From the NCBI GenBank assembly GCA_017382775.1, contig JAFNZQ010000078.1, positions 1 through 6,080 of the forward strand: a stretch of 6,080 nucleotides of DNA. The letters run 5' to 3'. Positions 5,487 to 6,080 of the stretch are shown here, in pieces. The stretch is from Spirochaetaceae bacterium (GTDB lineage: Bacteria > Spirochaetota > Spirochaetia > Treponematales > Treponemataceae). Under the pieces are notes generated by a model. It did no database searches. It was not told the DNA's origin and saw nothing but the letters and a program-made list of their open reading frames with translations. Made by a program: the position numbers and the translations under genes. Position 1 is the first letter of the stretch. Each line of letters starts with the position of its first letter.

Positions 5487-6080
5487 TTATTGAAATAATG
5501 TGTTATTTTTATGAAATTTCAGCCCCAAATGTTCATAGGCCTTTTCGGTGGCAATTCTTCCCCGGGGAGTACGCTGTAAAAGTCCTATTTGAATGAGGTA
5601 GGGTTCGAAATAATCTTCCAATGTGTCGGCATTTTCTCCAATGGATATGGCCAGCGTTTCGGCTCCAACCGGACCGCCGCCGAATTTTTCGATAATGCTG
5701 CGAAGGATTTCCCTGTCGTGGCGTTCCAACCCCAGTTCGTCAATTTGCAACTTGTTAAGGCCGGATTTTACCACAGCGAGGGTGATGCGATCTTGTTTGT
5801 CACTTAAAATTTGGGCAAAATCACGCATTCGCCGTAAAATACGATTTGTAACTCGGGGAGTTCCGCGGGAACAGGATGCCATTAACAAGGCTGCATCGTC
5901 ATCCACATGTACGCCTAAAATGCTCGCCGAACGTTGGATGATAAGGGCCAGTTCTTGATGATTGTAGAAAGAAAAACGTTGTTCAATACCGAAGCGGCTT
6001 ACGAGGGGGCTGGAAATCATTCCCGGCTTCGTGGTGGCTCCCACCAAGGTAAATTTCGGCAAGGGGATGCGTACAGTTCT
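5487..6080 (-). CDS. ruvB: Holliday junction branch-migration DNA helicase RuvB, C-terminal part, 5' end outside the window
   Basis: The frame is open from the window edge and encodes 197 residues ending in a TAA at 5489-5487. RuvB is the hexameric AAA+ motor that, with RuvA, drives branch migration of Holliday junctions before RuvC cleavage. Counting from the window edge, FTLVGATT (10-17) is the sensor 1 strand. SRFGI (28-32) carries the probable arginine finger R29. [19 protein letters not shown] (71-89) is the sensor 2 region. The winged-helix DNA-binding domain follows, with [16 protein letters not shown] (134-149) and the conserved [17 protein letters not shown] (159-175). The Walker A and B motifs lie outside the window. 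The end of the protein is intact and of normal form. The 63-base gap to the DUF2147 gene has no GC-rich terminator hairpin, so some read-through is possible. Confidence 0.96.
   Translation of the reverse strand, partial: RTVRIPLPKFTLVGATTKPGMISSPLVSRFGIEQRFSFYNHQELALIIQRSASILGVHVDDDAALLMASCSRGTPRVTNRILRRMRDFAQILSDKQDRITLAVVKSGLNKLQIDELGLERHDREILRSIIEKFGGGPVGAETLAISIGENADTLEDYFEPYLIQIGLLQRTPRGRIATEKAYEHLGLKFHKNNTLFQ

Noticed and set aside
5466..5500. A terminator after ruvB in the A/T-rich stretch.
   Set aside because: The sequence is only short A and T runs with no stable stem.
1..6080. A new defence, mobile or toxin-antitoxin system.
   Set aside because: All genes belong to housekeeping or common families; there are no terminal repeats, integrase, transposase or small paired genes.

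Overview
The window looks like chromosomal core sequence from a moderately AT-rich bacterium, most plausibly a spirochaete of the Treponema group. That assignment is an inference: it rests on the overall resemblance of PcnB, GlgA and the DUF2147 protein to treponemal proteins as I remember them, and on strong sigma70-type promoters. I could not run a search. Apart from the short gene tail at the left edge, every gene reads on the minus strand. No tRNA, rRNA, CRISPR array, insertion sequence or phage gene was seen. No gene-free stretch exceeds 300 bases; the longest, 3136-3311, holds a promoter and an inverted repeat.

Layout from left to right. 1-126 (+) is the C-terminal tail of a probable PlsC-type acyltransferase. 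It converges with glgA, with only three bases between the two stop codons. 130-3135 (-) is a tightly packed three-gene unit, transcribed in the order pcnB (poly(A) polymerase family), aroH (AroH-type chorismate mutase), glgA (glycogen synthase). The joints are a 4-base ATGA overlap and a 1-base gap, so translational coupling is likely. A perfect-consensus promoter (TTGACA, 17 bp, TATAAT) at 3145-3173 lies so close to the pcnB ATG that the message should be leaderless or nearly so.

3312-4865 (-) is an FGGY-family sugar kinase of unknown substrate. 4923-5423 (-) is a small exported DUF2147 protein with its own good promoter at 5441-5469, and these two probably form a second transcription unit. 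5487-6080 (-) is the C-terminal two thirds of RuvB, the Holliday-junction branch-migration motor, cut by the window edge.

The genes do not form one obvious pathway. The pcnB-aroH-glgA unit joins RNA 3'-end metabolism, aromatic amino acid synthesis and carbon storage. I see no convincing new defence or mobile system. The most interesting signals are the leaderless-type pcnB promoter, the altered nucleotide-sugar motif of GlgA, the poly(A)-polymerase signature in PcnB, and the inverted repeat between the kinase and pcnB.
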